From IMG/VR virus record IMGVR_UViG_3300046777_000246, positions 1-35,133 of that record: a stretch of DNA of 35,133 nucleotides, one strand, 5' to 3'. The position numbers and the translations under genes were made by a program. The number at the start of each line of letters is the position of its first letter. Positions within the stretch are counted from its first letter, which is position 1. Under the pieces are notes generated by a model. The model made no database searches. It was not told where the DNA came from and was given only the letters and a program-made list of their open reading frames with translations. Shown here piece after piece: positions 6,304 to 11,645 of this stretch. This DNA is from a virus.

Positions 6304-6442
6304 AGCTATCCATGTAAAAAAGTGAGTTGCCAATGCGTGTTGGGTACTTCATAAAGTCCATACTGCCCGGTCTCGGCATAAACCTAAACCCCGTGTATAA
6401 CTTCGCAAATCTATCTATCTTTTCTGGTTGCTTCTTTTTCAT
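6164..6442 (-). CDS. First gene of the leftward operon (92 aa), long overlap
   Basis: MKKKQPEKIDRFAKLYTGFR, then FMPRPGSMDFMKYPTRIGNS, is a basic, protein-like N-terminal half. The last 46 residues (Ser/Asp/Asn-rich) lie entirely over the winged-helix gene in another frame. The start is 16 nt from the operator-like site at 6459-6472, with AGGGA upstream. Either this is a true 92-aa protein overlapping its neighbour by 140 bp, or only about the first 46 residues are under selection. A frameshift near the T6 run at about 6317-6322 joining the two is also possible. No function recognised. Confidence 0.55.
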   Translation of the reverse strand: MKKKQPEKIDRFAKLYTGFRFMPRPGSMDFMKYPTRIGNSLFYMDSYGTYTKSTKDSANNSSKRVDKRIGDSGDNRDSGEPRQNGVENEGVL

Positions 6443-6458
6443 ACCAATCCCTGTGTAG

Positions 6459-6494
6459 TTAAGATAGCTTAATACTTGTTTTATGTTTTAGCAA
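6459..6494 (-). promoter_or_regulatory. Leftward early promoter with operator
   Basis: TTAAGATAGCTTAA at 6459-6472 is a near-palindrome (TTAAG-N4-CTTAA). On the minus strand TTGCTA (6494-6489) lies 17 bp before a weak -10 TAAGCT (6471-6466) that overlaps the operator. The first leftward gene starts at 6442. This would drive the whole early/accessory operon and be shut off by the operator-binding protein. The -10 is poor, so the promoter is less certain than the operator. Confidence 0.55.
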
Positions 6495-6793
6495 GTCGTT
6501 TTGATGTTGTATTTTTACAAGTTATTTATATAAATTCTTGAGACAATACTTCCCCAAGGGTGGTAAGCGTGTAGTTTCCTACGCTGTACCGACCTATCCC
6601 ATATCTATGACAGAAGTTATGCACATATATTTGATTAAGCACAAATAGATACCAGAGCTACACAGAGTGAATGTTCAATCGAGCTAGAGTCTTGTCCCAC
6701 CATGTCCTCTAGTCTTGTGCTGTACCCATTTAAGTCAGCGAGGCTTGCTCACGGGTGTAGTGAAGCCTATGTTCTATTCCACGCCACCCATGT
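6473..6793. other. Gene-poor regulatory island, possible replication origin
   Basis: No convincing gene on either strand. Visible elements are: AT-rich tracts near 6475-6540; a hairpin at 6562-6590; a sequence TTATGCACA at 6617-6625 that fits the DnaA-box consensus TTATNCACA, flanked by an AT-rich stretch to about 6655; and short Ser/Leu-type ORFs that do not look coding. A lone DnaA box plus AT-rich DNA beside the regulator is suggestive of an origin but not proof. Confidence 0.35.
6562..6590 (-). other. Bulged hairpin with GAAA tetraloop on the minus strand
   Basis: GGTA/TACC plus AGCGTAG/CTACGCT arms pair around a four-base loop, with a 1-nt and a 2-nt bulge. Read on the minus strand the loop is GAAA, a stable GNRA tetraloop. 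It lies about 120 bp upstream of the first leftward gene, so it could be part of a structured non-coding RNA or of a longer leader. Confidence 0.4.
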
Positions 6794-6827
6794 AGGTGCA
6801 TTGTTATCGTATGGAGTACGAGCCAAT

Positions 6828-6944
6828 AAAAAAAGCCGCTTTAGAGCGTGTCTTGCTGGCCGGAATCCTATTTCTAGGACTATTTTTTGATAAATACTAT
6901 CCAAGTACACTTATCAAAAAACCAAGACACACACTAAAACGGCT
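6828..6944 (-). terminator. Large nested inverted repeat ending in a U-tract (terminator for the regulator transcript)
   Basis: Arms 6834-6855 and 6923-6944 form a 22-bp stem on the minus strand with a single T-T mismatch and two G-U pairs. It is followed by seven T residues (6834-6828), the hallmark of an intrinsic terminator for leftward transcription from the Cro-like gene. Inside are a perfect 11-bp stem (6883-6893 with 6911-6921) and a 5-bp stem TCCTA/TAGGA (6866-6879). The structure is far larger than a normal terminator and could also be a stable small RNA or a replication element. Confidence 0.6.
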
Positions 6945-6964
6945 TCTCAACATCGCCCGGCCAG
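6856..6964. repeat. Second inverted repeat CTGGCCGG / CCGGCCAG crossing the terminator stem
   Basis: CTGGCCGG at 6856-6863 lies inside the loop of the 22-bp stem, and its exact reverse complement is at 6957-6964, outside it. The two pairings cross, so together they could form a pseudoknot, or they could be mutually exclusive alternatives. Confidence 0.5.
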
Positions 6965-7002
6965 AGCAACATTTACGAACAAATTATCTACTACTTTTTG
7001 AC

Positions 7003-7224
7003 CTAATGCAACTCAGGCCAAATTGTTTTCCAACTTTCAGGGAAAATATCTTTTCGGTGTATCACGCCTTGAGACAGTCGCTCAAGTTCAGCAGCCATAA
7101 AAATCAGCTTGTCTGGCGGTATACCGTTATTCTTCCATTGCGAGACAGCAGGAACAGACACCCCGCACAACTTTGCTACCTTAGTTGTGCCCCCTAGAAT
7201 CGAGATGATTTTACCGTTGTCCAT
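7003..7224 (-). CDS. Cro/YdaS-like transcriptional regulator
   Basis: A 73-aa helix-turn-helix protein: MDNGKIISILGGTTKVAKLC, then GVSVPAVSQWKNNGIPPDKL, then AAELERLSQGVIHRKDIFPE. The segment TTKVAKLCGVSVPAVSQWK (about 13-31) is the HTH. The GIPPDK and RKDIFPE strings are typical of YdaS/Cro-type regulators of lambdoid phages. It is divergent from the ERF operon and very probably binds the TTAAG-N4-CTTAA sites, one of which abuts its own start. There is no Shine-Dalgarno before ATG 7224. No opposing CI repressor gene is seen, so a lysogenic switch is not demonstrated. Confidence 0.88.
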   Translation of the reverse strand: MDNGKIISILGGTTKVAKLCGVSVPAVSQWKNNGIPPDKLIFMAAELERLSQGVIHRKDIFPESWKTIWPELH

Positions 7225-7250
7225 GTAGCTATCTTAACCCAACAAGTCAA
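7222..7250 (-). promoter_or_regulatory. Operator/promoter at the regulator start
   Basis: On the minus strand TTGACT (7250-7245), a 17-bp spacer, then TACATG (7227-7222). The spacer contains TTAAGATAGC in the same position as in the two rightward promoters. The -10-like box includes the ATG of the regulator, so transcription from it would start inside the gene. Either this is operator only, or the geometry is exceptional. Confidence 0.5.
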
Positions 7251-7291
7251 GGGTGCAGAAAATTTATTTTTTAAAGCTACTTTATTCATAC

Positions 7292-7320
7292 TTGCACAAT
7301 CTGTTTAGATAGCTTAATAT
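7292..7320 (+). promoter_or_regulatory. Main rightward early promoter with operator in the spacer
   Basis: TTGCAC at 7292-7297, a 17-bp spacer and TAATAT at 7315-7320 make a good sigma70-type promoter about 35 bp before the ribosome site of the ERF gene. The operator-like TTTAGATAGCTTAA (7304-7317) fills the spacer and overlaps the -10, so a bound regulator would block RNA polymerase. A further partial copy, TTAAAGCTAC, lies at 7271-7280. Confidence 0.75.
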
Positions 7321-7363
7321 CTACCTACTGACATACCCGTCAGGACAACATATAGGTGCAAAA

Positions 7364-7930
7364 ATGAATGAATTAGCAAAGGCATTAGTCAAAGCTCAAG
7401 CTGCTATGAACCACGCAGCGAAAGATAGTAAAAATCCCCACTTTAAATCTGCATACAGCTCACTAGCATCAGTCATTGACGCTGTGCGCCCTGCGCTTTC
7501 TGGCAACGGATTAGCGTTTGTGCAAAAGCTGCATACAGCCGACGGTGGTGTAGCAGTCGAAACCGTATTGATTCACGAGTCAGGTCAAGAAATGTCTTGT
7601 GGGACGCTGTTTATCCCTGCAAGCAAGCAAGACGCACAGGGCTTTGGTTCAGCGCTTTCGTATGCAAAACGCTATAGCCTGCAATCTGCGCTTGGTATTG
7701 CATCGGCTGACGATGACGGTGAAGCAGCTGTTAAATCGCCGCCTAAGCCGCCAGTAGCCGTGACAATAGATATGGACTACGCAGTAGACGAAATGTCTGC
7801 ACAACCCAATTTAGACGCTTTAAAGGCGTGTTTTGCGAAATGGTACAAATCTGCGCCTGATTCGCAGAAAGAAGTGCTCAAAATGATGTATGACGGTATC
7901 AAAGTTCAAATGGCAAAGGAAGGTAAATAA
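7364..7930 (+). CDS. erf: ERF-family single-strand annealing protein
   Basis: A 188-aa recombinase that anneals complementary single strands, as P22 Erf does when circularising phage DNA. Residues about 1-125 are the ERF domain: NELAKALVKAQAAMNHAAKD, then NPHFKSAYSSLASVIDAVRP and the signature GFGSALSYAKRYSLQSALGI, ending at DDDGEAA. A Pro-rich linker and a short helical C-terminal domain follow. AGGTGCA (7354-7360) supplies the ribosome site. It is the first gene of the rightward operon and its stop overlaps the ssb start region (7930). It pairs with SSB and the exonuclease downstream. Confidence 0.95.
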   Translation: MNELAKALVKAQAAMNHAAKDSKNPHFKSAYSSLASVIDAVRPALSGNGLAFVQKLHTADGGVAVETVLIHESGQEMSCGTLFIPASKQDAQGFGSALSYAKRYSLQSALGIASADDDGEAAVKSPPKPPVAVTIDMDYAVDEMSAQPNLDALKACFAKWYKSAPDSQKEVLKMMYDGIKVQMAKEGK

Positions 7931-8340
7931 TGGCAAACGACCTCAATCGCTGCGAGTTTATTGGACGGCTTGGGAAAGACCCTGAAGTTCGGTATTCGGC
8001 TGATGGGAACGCAATCTGTAACTTTTCTATTGCTGTTGGCTACAAAGCAAAAGACAAAGACAACACAGAATGGGTGCGTATTGTCACTTTTGGCAAACTA
8101 GCTGGAATCTGTGGTGATTTTTTACGTAAAGGGTCACAGGTGTACATCGCAGGCAGAATGACTACACGCAAATGGCAAAACAAAGACGGCGTTGACCAAT
8201 ACACAACAGAAGTTGTTGGTGACCAAATGCAAATGCTAGGCGCACGTCCTGATGATGCACCAGCCCCTAAAAAGCCTGACGCATACCGTCAAATCAAAGA
8301 AGGCAGTATTGCCGATATGGACGATGACGTACCGTTTTAA
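7930..8340 (+). CDS. ssb: Single-stranded DNA-binding protein
   Basis: A 136-aa SSB with the OB-fold start NRCEFIGRLGKDPEVRYSAD, ICNFSIAVGYK, and WVRIVTFGKLAGICGDFLRKG. A short linker leads to the acidic tip DMDDDVPF, the partner-binding tail found on bacterial and phage SSBs. It is slightly shorter than E. coli SSB because the linker is reduced. Its stop directly precedes a GGAG ribosome site for the next gene. It protects single strands for the ERF/exonuclease system and for host-driven replication. Confidence 0.96.
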   Translation: MANDLNRCEFIGRLGKDPEVRYSADGNAICNFSIAVGYKAKDKDNTEWVRIVTFGKLAGICGDFLRKGSQVYIAGRMTTRKWQNKDGVDQYTTEVVGDQMQMLGARPDDAPAPKKPDAYRQIKEGSIADMDDDVPF

Positions 8341-8350
8341 GGAGCTAGTT

Positions 8351-8494
8351 TTGAATCAAACAGAGCAAGCAATTTTGATTTCTTGGCGGCTTCAGCAATG
8401 GTACGAGGGAATGGTGCTAGACCCTCGTGCCATGCAAGACCTACAAGATGCCATTGAAATGCTTAAAACATTAGCTAAACAGGTGAAAAAATGA
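8351..8494 (+). CDS. Small hypothetical protein (47 aa, TTG start)
   Basis: TTG 8351 lies 6 nt after GGAG (8341-8344). It gives LNQTEQAILISWRLQQWYEG, then DPRAMQDLQDAIEMLKTLAK. The frame is open upstream but that part only overlaps ssb. The product is helical, with unknown function. Its stop overlaps the next ATG (ATGA, 8491-8494). Confidence 0.65.
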   Translation: MNQTEQAILISWRLQQWYEGMVLDPRAMQDLQDAIEMLKTLAKQVKK

Positions 8495-8703
8495 AAATTA
8501 GTCAACCCGCTTTTCCCACATGGTTAGAGACAGACAATATGGCGCATGGAATGATGTTGCGAGATTATGTCGCAGCCCATGTGTTATCAGGTATGTGCGC
8601 TGGTGACTGGCAACTTCCTATTGATGACCAAACATGGGCAAAAGCCGCTGCAACACGAGCGTTTGAAATTGCCGACGAGTTTATGAAAGCGAGAGACGCA
8701 TGA
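8491..8703 (+). CDS. Hypothetical phage protein with MLRDYVA motif (70 aa)
   Basis: A 70-aa protein with QPAFPTWLETDNMAHGMMLR, then DYVAAHVLSGMCAGDW, and a helical C-terminus ATRAFEIADEFMKARDA. The GMxLRDYxAAxxLxG pattern, followed by an AxxAYxxADxML-type helix, is widespread in phage recombination operons; function unknown. It overlaps both neighbours by 4 bp, so translation is coupled. Confidence 0.8.
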   Translation: MKISQPAFPTWLETDNMAHGMMLRDYVAAHVLSGMCAGDWQLPIDDQTWAKAAATRAFEIADEFMKARDA

Positions 8704-9437
8704 TTATCAAAACAGCGGATTCAGAATCCGGTCATTGGTATACGCAAACGGGCGAACCAGCGTATCGCATCATTGGGAAAAATGGTGTTGAGCGTAATAC
8801 TCGCTTATCTGACGCTCGTGAACGTGGGCTAGTCCCGTCGGTGACCACAATTACAGGGTTGCTTGCAAAGCCCGGCCTCAACAATTGGCTACAGCAACAA
8901 GTTTTGCTTGCTGCGTTGACTTTGCCAAGGGCTGATGGTGAGTCTGAGGAAAATTGGTTACAGCGTGTTATGTCGGATGCCAAAAGCACAGGACGTGAAG
9001 CAGCAGACCGTGGAACACGATTGCACGGGGTGTTGGAAGACTTTTACCGTGGCAAAAACTACGATTTTCCTGCATTTGTGACAAGGGTGCATACTGCGCT
9101 TGAGACACATTTTGGAACTAACCAAAGTTGGGAAACGGAGCGCTCATTTGCGTCTAATGGCTACGGTGGCAAAGTTGACCTGATTGCAGGCAATATCGTG
9201 GTGGACTTTAAGAGCAAAGAGGGGGACTTGAGCAAGATTACCCCTTACCACGAGCAAATAATGCAACTGGCGGCTTATAGGCAAGGATTAGGGCTACCTA
9301 CAGCACGTTGCGCCAATGTTTATTTCACAGAAAACGGTGATGTACGGCTGATTGAGCACTCAGAGCAAGATTTGGCTGATGCTTGGGAGTGTTTTCAGTA
9401 TCTTCTTGCTTACTACAAGAAGAAGAACAACATATAA
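8700..9437 (+). CDS. PD-(D/E)XK exonuclease (RecB/Cas4-like)
   Basis: A 245-aa nuclease. After a substrate-binding N-terminus (VPSVTTITGLLAKPGLNNWL) it has RGTRLHGVLEDF (His109, Glu113), GGKVDLIAGNIVVDFKSK (Asp160, Asp169, Lys171) and YHEQIMQLAAYRQG (Gln186). These are the GxxxH, D, (D/E)xK and Q motifs of RecB-type exonucleases. With ERF and SSB it forms a Red-like pair: the exonuclease resects ends and the annealing protein uses the exposed strand. It is the last gene of this transcription unit. Confidence 0.9.
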   Translation: MIIKTADSESGHWYTQTGEPAYRIIGKNGVERNTRLSDARERGLVPSVTTITGLLAKPGLNNWLQQQVLLAALTLPRADGESEENWLQRVMSDAKSTGREAADRGTRLHGVLEDFYRGKNYDFPAFVTRVHTALETHFGTNQSWETERSFASNGYGGKVDLIAGNIVVDFKSKEGDLSKITPYHEQIMQLAAYRQGLGLPTARCANVYFTENGDVRLIEHSEQDLADAWECFQYLLAYYKKKNNI

Positions 9438-9442
9438 TCAAG

Positions 9443-9469
9443 AGGCGGGGAACGCTGGTGTCCCCTCCC
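9443..9469. other. G/C-rich hairpin after the exonuclease gene
   Basis: GAGGCGGGGA and TCCCCTCCCTC can pair around a 9-nt loop with one C/T mismatch. No T-run follows, so it is not a standard intrinsic terminator. It could stabilise the upstream mRNA 3' end or pause polymerase. The rest of 9438-9604 holds only the promoter at 9541-9569. Confidence 0.4.
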
Positions 9470-9540
9470 TCCTAGTTCCGGCTAGTACCCGCACCCAATG
9501 ACAAAAATACAACATTAGTGAAAACACTAACCAAAAACAG

Positions 9541-9569
9541 TTGCATTGTTTGTTAAGTTGGCTTAATAT
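9541..9569 (+). promoter_or_regulatory. Second rightward promoter with operator in the spacer
   Basis: TTGCAT (9541-9546), 17 bp, then TAATAT (9564-9569). TTAAGTTGGCTTAA at 9553-9566 is a variant of the operator in exactly the same phase as at 7304-7317. It drives the small-gene cluster that starts at 9614. Confidence 0.72.
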
Positions 9570-9613
9570 TTAATTATGGCAATGACGCCATTAAACAAAT
9601 ACAGGTGCATAAC

Positions 9614-9823
9614 ATGAATAAAATTTACACAGACAACGGCGCAGTTGTTATAGAAATGCAAGTATGGGCTGGCATCAATAAATTTGTTAAAAACATTGAC
9701 GGCACATACGAAGTGTTTGCAAAAGGTTTTATGGAGACTGAACTTATCAAAGTTGGTCATGGCAAACGTGCAAAACGCAATTTTGATTATGCATATCAGC
9801 AATTAACAAAAAATTCTCAGTAA
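9614..9823 (+). CDS. Small hypothetical protein (69 aa)
   Basis: ATG 9614 follows AGGTGCA (9603-9609). The product MNKIYTDNGAVVIEMQVWAG, then INKFVKNIDGTYEVFAKGFM, is probably beta-rich at the start and basic at the end (GHGKRAKRNFDYAYQQ). No family recognised. It is the first gene behind the second operator-controlled promoter, so it is likely an early host-interaction or regulatory protein. Confidence 0.7.
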   Translation: MNKIYTDNGAVVIEMQVWAGINKFVKNIDGTYEVFAKGFMETELIKVGHGKRAKRNFDYAYQQLTKNSQ

Positions 9824-9855
9824 CTTAACAATTTAAATTTAATACAGGTGCATAA

Positions 9856-10095
9856 ATGAGTGAATACAACGACGAGCAATTTGACGTAGGTGTGCAAAGC
9901 GCCAATGACGTTATGGACATAATCCAACATCGTGGCATTGATGACGATGGTTTGACTTGGCTTGATTGGTATCAGCGCATCCAGTCTGGTGACGCACTTT
10001 ACAACATTGTGATGAAGCTAGTGCAAAACCGCAAAGACCCAAAGTATGCAGACTTAATTGACGAAATCGAAGCTGAAATTGAGGGGTGGCTATGA
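9856..10095 (+). CDS. Acidic hypothetical protein (79 aa)
   Basis: AGGTGCA (9846-9852) precedes ATG 9856. The protein is strongly acidic (SEYNDEQFDVGVQSANDVMD, then IDDDGLTWLDWYQRI and YADLIDEIEAEIEGWL). Such small acidic phage proteins sometimes mimic DNA or bind host factors, but nothing specific is recognised here. It overlaps the next gene by 4 bp. Confidence 0.7.
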   Translation: MSEYNDEQFDVGVQSANDVMDIIQHRGIDDDGLTWLDWYQRIQSGDALYNIVMKLVQNRKDPKYADLIDEIEAEIEGWL

Positions 10096-10214
10096 AACAT
10101 CTTACATACAAACCTAATGACCAACGTATCCCTGTTGAAGGCTATGTGCTTGGCGCAATCGTGTTGTTTGCTGTATTTGGATTCTTACCACTTTTAAATT
10201 GGATACTGAAATGA
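10092..10214 (+). CDS. 40-aa single-pass membrane protein
   Basis: ATG 10092 overlaps the preceding stop (ATGA). It gives MKHLTYKPNDQRIPVEGYVL followed by the hydrophobic GAIVLFAVFGFLPLLNWILK. One membrane helix spans about residues 18-38. Function unknown; the position in an early cluster suggests a small inner-membrane effector. Its stop overlaps the next ATG. Confidence 0.65.
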   Translation: MKHLTYKPNDQRIPVEGYVLGAIVLFAVFGFLPLLNWILK

Positions 10215-10411
10215 GCAAAACTAATCAAGTTCTCATGCACCTGCAAAAGAAACCCATTACGTCTTGGGAAGCAATTATGAAGTATCGTGTAACTAGGCTT
10301 GCTGACGTTGTGTTTAAGCTTAAACAGCGTGGGCACAATATTGTGACTTTAATGGTAGACGATGGTGAAGTGCGGTTTGCCCGTTATTACTTGGTAAAGG
10401 AGAAAAAATGA
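10211..10411 (+). CDS. Small winged-helix protein (HTH_39-like)
   Basis: A 66-aa protein: MSKTNQVLMHLQKKPITSWE, then AIMKYRVTRLADVVFKLKQR, GHNIVTLM and a final strand (EVRFARYYLVKEKK). The pattern KxxQVLxHLxxxPITxxEAxxxYxxxRLAxxIxxLxxxGHxI is the phage HTH_39-type winged helix. It probably binds DNA; possibly a modulator of phage or host transcription. ATGA overlaps occur at both ends, so it is co-translated within the cluster. Confidence 0.82.
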   Translation: MSKTNQVLMHLQKKPITSWEAIMKYRVTRLADVVFKLKQRGHNIVTLMVDDGEVRFARYYLVKEKK

Positions 10412-10560
10412 GCTACGAATTAACAGAGCAACCTAAGTTGCCATGCCCGTTGATTGATAACCCTGAATGGAAGTATATACCCGCAGCATCGACTAACATT
10501 GCTGAAACCTTTAAGCGTTTTGGCTTTGTCCCACCAAGCACACTAAAGGAATCAAAATGA
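10408..10560 (+). CDS. Small hypothetical protein (50 aa)
   Basis: ATG 10408 (GGAG 6-9 nt upstream, overlapping the previous stop) gives MSYELTEQPKLPCPLIDNPE, then WKYIPAASTNIAETFKRFGF and a short tail. Predicted soluble, with Pro-rich loops. The string NPxWKYxPxxxTNIxETFxRxGFxPPS looks like a conserved phage early peptide, but I cannot name a family. Overlaps the next gene by 4 bp. Confidence 0.68.
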   Translation: MSYELTEQPKLPCPLIDNPEWKYIPAASTNIAETFKRFGFVPPSTLKESK

Positions 10561-10706
10561 AAAAGTATGTCATCGCAGTCGTGTTAGCCTTGTCAGCAAC
10601 AGCAGCGTATGCAGCTTGTACAACGCACACTTATATGTCAGGTGGACGCATGGTAACGTGCACCACCTGTTGCTACGGAAACAATTGCAATACAACTTGT
10701 TTTTAA
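10557..10706 (+). CDS. Secreted Cys-rich peptide (49 aa)
   Basis: MKKYVIAVVLALSATAAYAA is a textbook signal peptide with an AYA cleavage site. The mature remainder is about 30 aa with seven Cys residues (CTTHTY, then VTCTTCCYGNNCNTTCF). It would be exported to the periplasm and held by disulphides or metal. The lipobox is not canonical (Tyr at -3). It sits at the end of the rightward cluster and overlaps the endolysin gene tail-to-tail by 4 bp. Possible roles are envelope stress, superinfection exclusion or lysis timing; none is shown. Confidence 0.75.
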   Translation: MKKYVIAVVLALSATAAYAACTTHTYMSGGRMVTCTTCCYGNNCNTTCF

Positions 10707-11239
10707 GCAAGCATTGACGTTGCTTTAAGTTCTACCTCAGCAACCCGATTTAACCAGCCTTCACCGTAAACTTTGAAATCATCAAGACTACGGTAGAAGG
10801 CTTCTTTTTCTGCGCTAAATTTTTTAATCAATTCAGTAGGGTCAGCAGCTAAAACTGCTTTCATAGTGATTGGGCCTAAACCACCATCCGCAGGTACGCC
10901 AACAGCAGTTTGCAATAACTTAATTGATCGACCGGGGCCGGCATTTACCCCAAAATCAAAAACCAAATAATCAATTCCCGAAGGCAACTCGTCCGCACGA
11001 ACCACGTCCCAGTATTTCTTTTTATACAACGGTTCAACGTCAGCAGGCGTTAGCTTACGCATTTGATCGTGTGTAACTTGATGACCAACGTAATTTTCCC
11101 AATTAAATTGAGTTACGCCAAGCATAGTCGAGCCTTTACGCCCGTCAGGTAGTTTGTTGCCTTTATCACGTTCATCATCTGAAAAACCGCCTTCAGATGA
11201 AAGCATTTGTTCAAACGCCTGTTTCCAATTACTTTGCAT
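10703..11239 (-). CDS. Endolysin, GH108 family
   Basis: A 178-aa cell-wall hydrolase. The N-terminal AFEQMLSSEGGFSDDERDKG holds the catalytic Glu16 in the EGG motif of GH108 (ZliS-like) muramidases. GSTMLGVTQFNWENY and the KKYWDVVRADELP segment continue the domain, and SGIDYLVFDFGVNAGPGRSI plus GVPADGGLGPITMKAVLAAD form the C-terminal PG_binding_3-type part. No signal peptide is present, so it needs the holin encoded just upstream (11229-11645, 11-bp overlap). Last gene of the late block. Confidence 0.94.
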   Translation of the reverse strand: MQSNWKQAFEQMLSSEGGFSDDERDKGNKLPDGRKGSTMLGVTQFNWENYVGHQVTHDQMRKLTPADVEPLYKKKYWDVVRADELPSGIDYLVFDFGVNAGPGRSIKLLQTAVGVPADGGLGPITMKAVLAADPTELIKKFSAEKEAFYRSLDDFKVYGEGWLNRVAEVELKATSMLA

Positions 11240-11645
11240 CGTCTTTTCCTTTTGATTTCATGTCCATAATCTTTTCCAACGTGCGACCGCCAAAATAAAA
11301 GGACATTATTAGCATCCCCCATTGACCTAGCAACTCAACATACGCTTTATTGGTGTCCATATCAAACGCAGACATCATTGCAAACGTAAAATAGCCTCCT
11401 AGAATCGCTATAAGCGTCATAGGGCGTATATTTTTAGATAGCCAAGAGTCAGACTTCATGTCGTTTTCTTGACGCTTGGTAAGCTCGCCTTGCTCTTGCA
11501 TATCTGCTTGCATTTTGGCTAATTCGCCATTTTGCTGCATTTGCAATAACTCTAATTGCGCCTTTGCTTTTTGCTCAGGGTCTGGGAAAAACTTATCTAG
11601 CACCTTCATGCCGATGCCAAGTATGTCAAGAATTGGAATCATCAT
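11229..11645 (-). CDS. Holin, 3-TM (GTA_holin_3TM-like)
   Basis: A 138-aa membrane protein. An N-terminal MMIPILDILGIGMKVLDKFF amphipathic/hydrophobic helix is followed by a charged, Gln-rich coiled region (about 22-65), then IRPMTLIAILGGYFTFAMM and ELLGQWGMLIMSFYFGGRTL as membrane helices. This arrangement is that of the 3-TM holins of phages and gene transfer agents. It would open the inner membrane for the GH108 endolysin. It overlaps the endolysin start by 11 bp and the upstream 200-aa gene by 4 bp. Confidence 0.88.
   Translation of the reverse strand: MMIPILDILGIGMKVLDKFFPDPEQKAKAQLELLQMQQNGELAKMQADMQEQGELTKRQENDMKSDSWLSKNIRPMTLIAILGGYFTFAMMSAFDMDTNKAYVELLGQWGMLIMSFYFGGRTLEKIMDMKSKGKDDAK

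Noticed and set aside
6640-6790. tRNA or tmRNA gene
   Set aside because: A GTTCAATC string recalls a T-loop, but the flanking bases do not pair and no acceptor or anticodon stem could be built.
6702-6890. Rightward 62-aa ORF in the regulatory island
   Set aside because: Composition is not protein-like, there is no ribosome site, and it ends inside the structured repeat.
6811-7197. Rightward 128-aa ORF starting MEYEPIKKAALERVLLAGIL
   Set aside because: Its second half is antisense to the Cro-like gene, its first half runs through the inverted-repeat structure, and its ribosome-site-like AGGTGCA is 10 nt upstream of the ATG, farther than elsewhere. I cannot exclude a small membrane peptide but do not call it.
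6443-7363. Lysogeny module with integrase, CI repressor and attachment site
   Set aside because: Only a Cro-like protein is present; there is no integrase, CI-type repressor or att-like repeat. Temperate life as a plasmid cannot be excluded but has no positive evidence such as ParAB.
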